A stretch of DNA of 15,826 nt from Bacteroidota bacterium (GTDB lineage Bacteria > Bacteroidota > Bacteroidia > Chitinophagales > Chitinophagaceae). The notes under the pieces are model-generated. The model worked only from the letters and a program-made list of their open reading frames with translations. It was not told the origin of the DNA and did no database searches. The translations under genes were made by a program, and so were the position numbers. The stretch spans positions 1-15,826 of the forward strand of contig JAEWAC010000364.1 in the NCBI GenBank assembly GCA_023391895.1, read 5' to 3'. Below, in pieces: positions 14,825 through 15,826 of the stretch (position 1 is its first letter; every line of letters starts with the position of its first letter).

Positions 14825-15826
14825 ATGAATTGGCGTATAAAGTTTCTTTTAATTGGTGTTTTGCTTTGTGCCGCACATCTTAAGCTGTATGCTCAAAAGC
14901 AACCTGTAGACTATGCCGATCCGCTTCTGGGGACTTCTGAATCAAGGTGGATGTTGAATCCAGGTGCCACCATGCCTTTTGGTATGGTGCAGCTCAGCCC
15001 GGATAACCAGGGCGAGGTATGGAAATCCGGCTACGAGTATACTGTAAACAATGTAGGTGGATTTAGCCATATACATTCCTGGACAATGGTAGGCCTGTCT
15101 GTTATGCCCACCATAGGTGTTCTCAGGCATTTCAGAGGCCCTGCAGATGCGCCAACAACCGGTTGGACGTCAGGATACCGGTCGAGGATTGATAAAGCTT
15201 CCGAGGTGGCCAGCCCCGGGTATTATGGGGTAACCTTATTGAATGGAAATATCAGAACAGAACTGACAAGCACCACAAGAGCTGGGTTTTTCAAATTTAC
15301 CTTCAATGAGGCACATGAGGATGCACATATCCTTTTTGACTTGGATATACCAGGTGAGGCAAAGACAGATATACTGGATGCTAAAATCACGCGGGTTTCT
15401 GATACAGAAATTGAAGGCTATTCAAAACAGAAATGGAGCTGGAATGAATATACCGTACATTTTGTAATACGCTTTAATAAGCCCATTAAAGCATTTGGGG
15501 GATGGAATGGTGACAAGGTTCAGAATAGCATAAAAGAGATTACCGGTAAAGGAAGGGTAGGGGCATATGCCGATTTTAAAGTGGATTCCGGTGACGTTAT
15601 CCTGATGCAAAGTGGGATATCTCTTGTAAGCGTGGAGCAGGCCAGGCTGAACCTTGAAACAGAGATGGATCCTTTCAACTGGAGCTTTGATGCGGTTAAA
15701 ACCAATGCCAGGAATGTTTGGAATGAGTTATTGAGCAAAATAAAAGTAGAGGGTGTAACTGAGATAGATAAAAAAAAGTTTTATACTAATTTTTATAGAT
15801 CGTATGTTGCCCGCACTACCTGGAGT
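14825..15826 (+). CDS. GH92 alpha-mannosidase, N-terminal part, cut by window edge
   Basis: The first 334 residues of a secreted, calcium-dependent exo-alpha-mannosidase are present and the frame is open to the last base. The signal peptide MNWRIKFLLIGVLLCAAH ends near LYAQ (21-24). The GH92 start signature VDYADPLLGT is at 28-37, then GATMPFGMVQLSPD at 47-60, GYEYTVNNVGGFSHIH at 69-84, MPTIG at 94-98, ASPGYYGVTL at 129-138 and the strand TELTSTTRAGFFKF at 145-158. These belong to the N-terminal beta-sandwich. The catalytic acid/base and calcium residues lie further on, outside the window, so linkage specificity cannot be judged. FSHIH is followed by SWTMVGLSVMP and not the common SGTG-x-x-DYGD, so this may be a distinct GH92 subgroup. 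Start ATG 14825 lies 13 nt after the ManA-like stop, so the two are almost certainly one operon. About half the gene is missing. Confidence 0.9.
   Translation, partial: MNWRIKFLLIGVLLCAAHLKLYAQKQPVDYADPLLGTSESRWMLNPGATMPFGMVQLSPDNQGEVWKSGYEYTVNNVGGFSHIHSWTMVGLSVMPTIGVLRHFRGPADAPTTGWTSGYRSRIDKASEVASPGYYGVTLLNGNIRTELTSTTRAGFFKFTFNEAHEDAHILFDLDIPGEAKTDILDAKITRVSDTEIEGYSKQKWSWNEYTVHFVIRFNKPIKAFGGWNGDKVQNSIKEITGKGRVGAYADFKVDSGDVILMQSGISLVSVEQARLNLETEMDPFNWSFDAVKTNARNVWNELLSKIKVEGVTEIDKKKFYTNFYRSYVARTTWS

Noticed and set aside
1..15826. tRNA, rRNA, CRISPR array, transposase gene or prophage genes
   Set aside because: None was seen on either strand; the only possible mobile-element trace is the 2509-2614 inverted-repeat unit.

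Overview
The window looks like a chromosomal polysaccharide utilization locus (PUL) from a Bacteroidota member, most likely a Chitinophagaceae-type soil or rhizosphere bacterium. The evidence is a SusC/SusD pair, a DUF3823-type lipoprotein, secreted carbohydrate enzymes, promoters resembling the Bacteroidota TTTG / TAnnTTTG consensus, and near absence of Shine-Dalgarno sequences. The genus is an inference from protein style, not demonstrated.

Layout. At 165-743 there is an unrelated small membrane protein. A secreted S1-type sulfatase follows (939-2498). It converges on a minus-strand GntR/HutC-type regulator (2641-3369); between them sits a 106-bp element bounded by perfect 17-bp inverted repeats. 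Divergent from the regulator is a tight cluster: susC (3686-6949), susD (6960-8885) and a DUF3823 lipoprotein (8895-9671), with gaps of 10 and 9 nt. After a strong stem-loop comes a large exported GH38-type alpha-mannosidase (about 9934-12894). A separate promoter then drives a 611-residue protein with a class I mannose-6-phosphate isomerase domain behind an extra alpha/beta N-terminal domain (12976-14811). A secreted GH92 alpha-mannosidase follows 13 nt later and runs off the right edge (14825-15826).

How the genes fit together (inference). SusC/SusD and the DUF3823 lipoprotein would capture and import an alpha-mannose-containing glycan. The sulfatase would remove sulfate esters, GH38 and GH92 would release mannose, and the ManA-like protein would convert mannose-6-phosphate to fructose-6-phosphate. 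A sulfated mannan or a sulfated N-glycan would fit. No sugar kinase or inner-membrane sugar transporter is recognisable in the window.

Most notable observation. The same 14-bp symmetric motif, (T/A)ATGTA-NN-TACATA, occurs three times by eye, only in promoter regions: before the sulfatase (875-888), between the regulator and susC (3457-3470) and before the ManA-like gene (12927-12940). At the first and third sites it lies between the -33 and -7 elements. This suggests that the GntR-family protein encoded here represses three transcription units and its own neighbourhood, giving a mannosidic PUL controlled by a cytoplasmic one-component sensor instead of the usual hybrid two-component or ECF sigma/anti-sigma systems.
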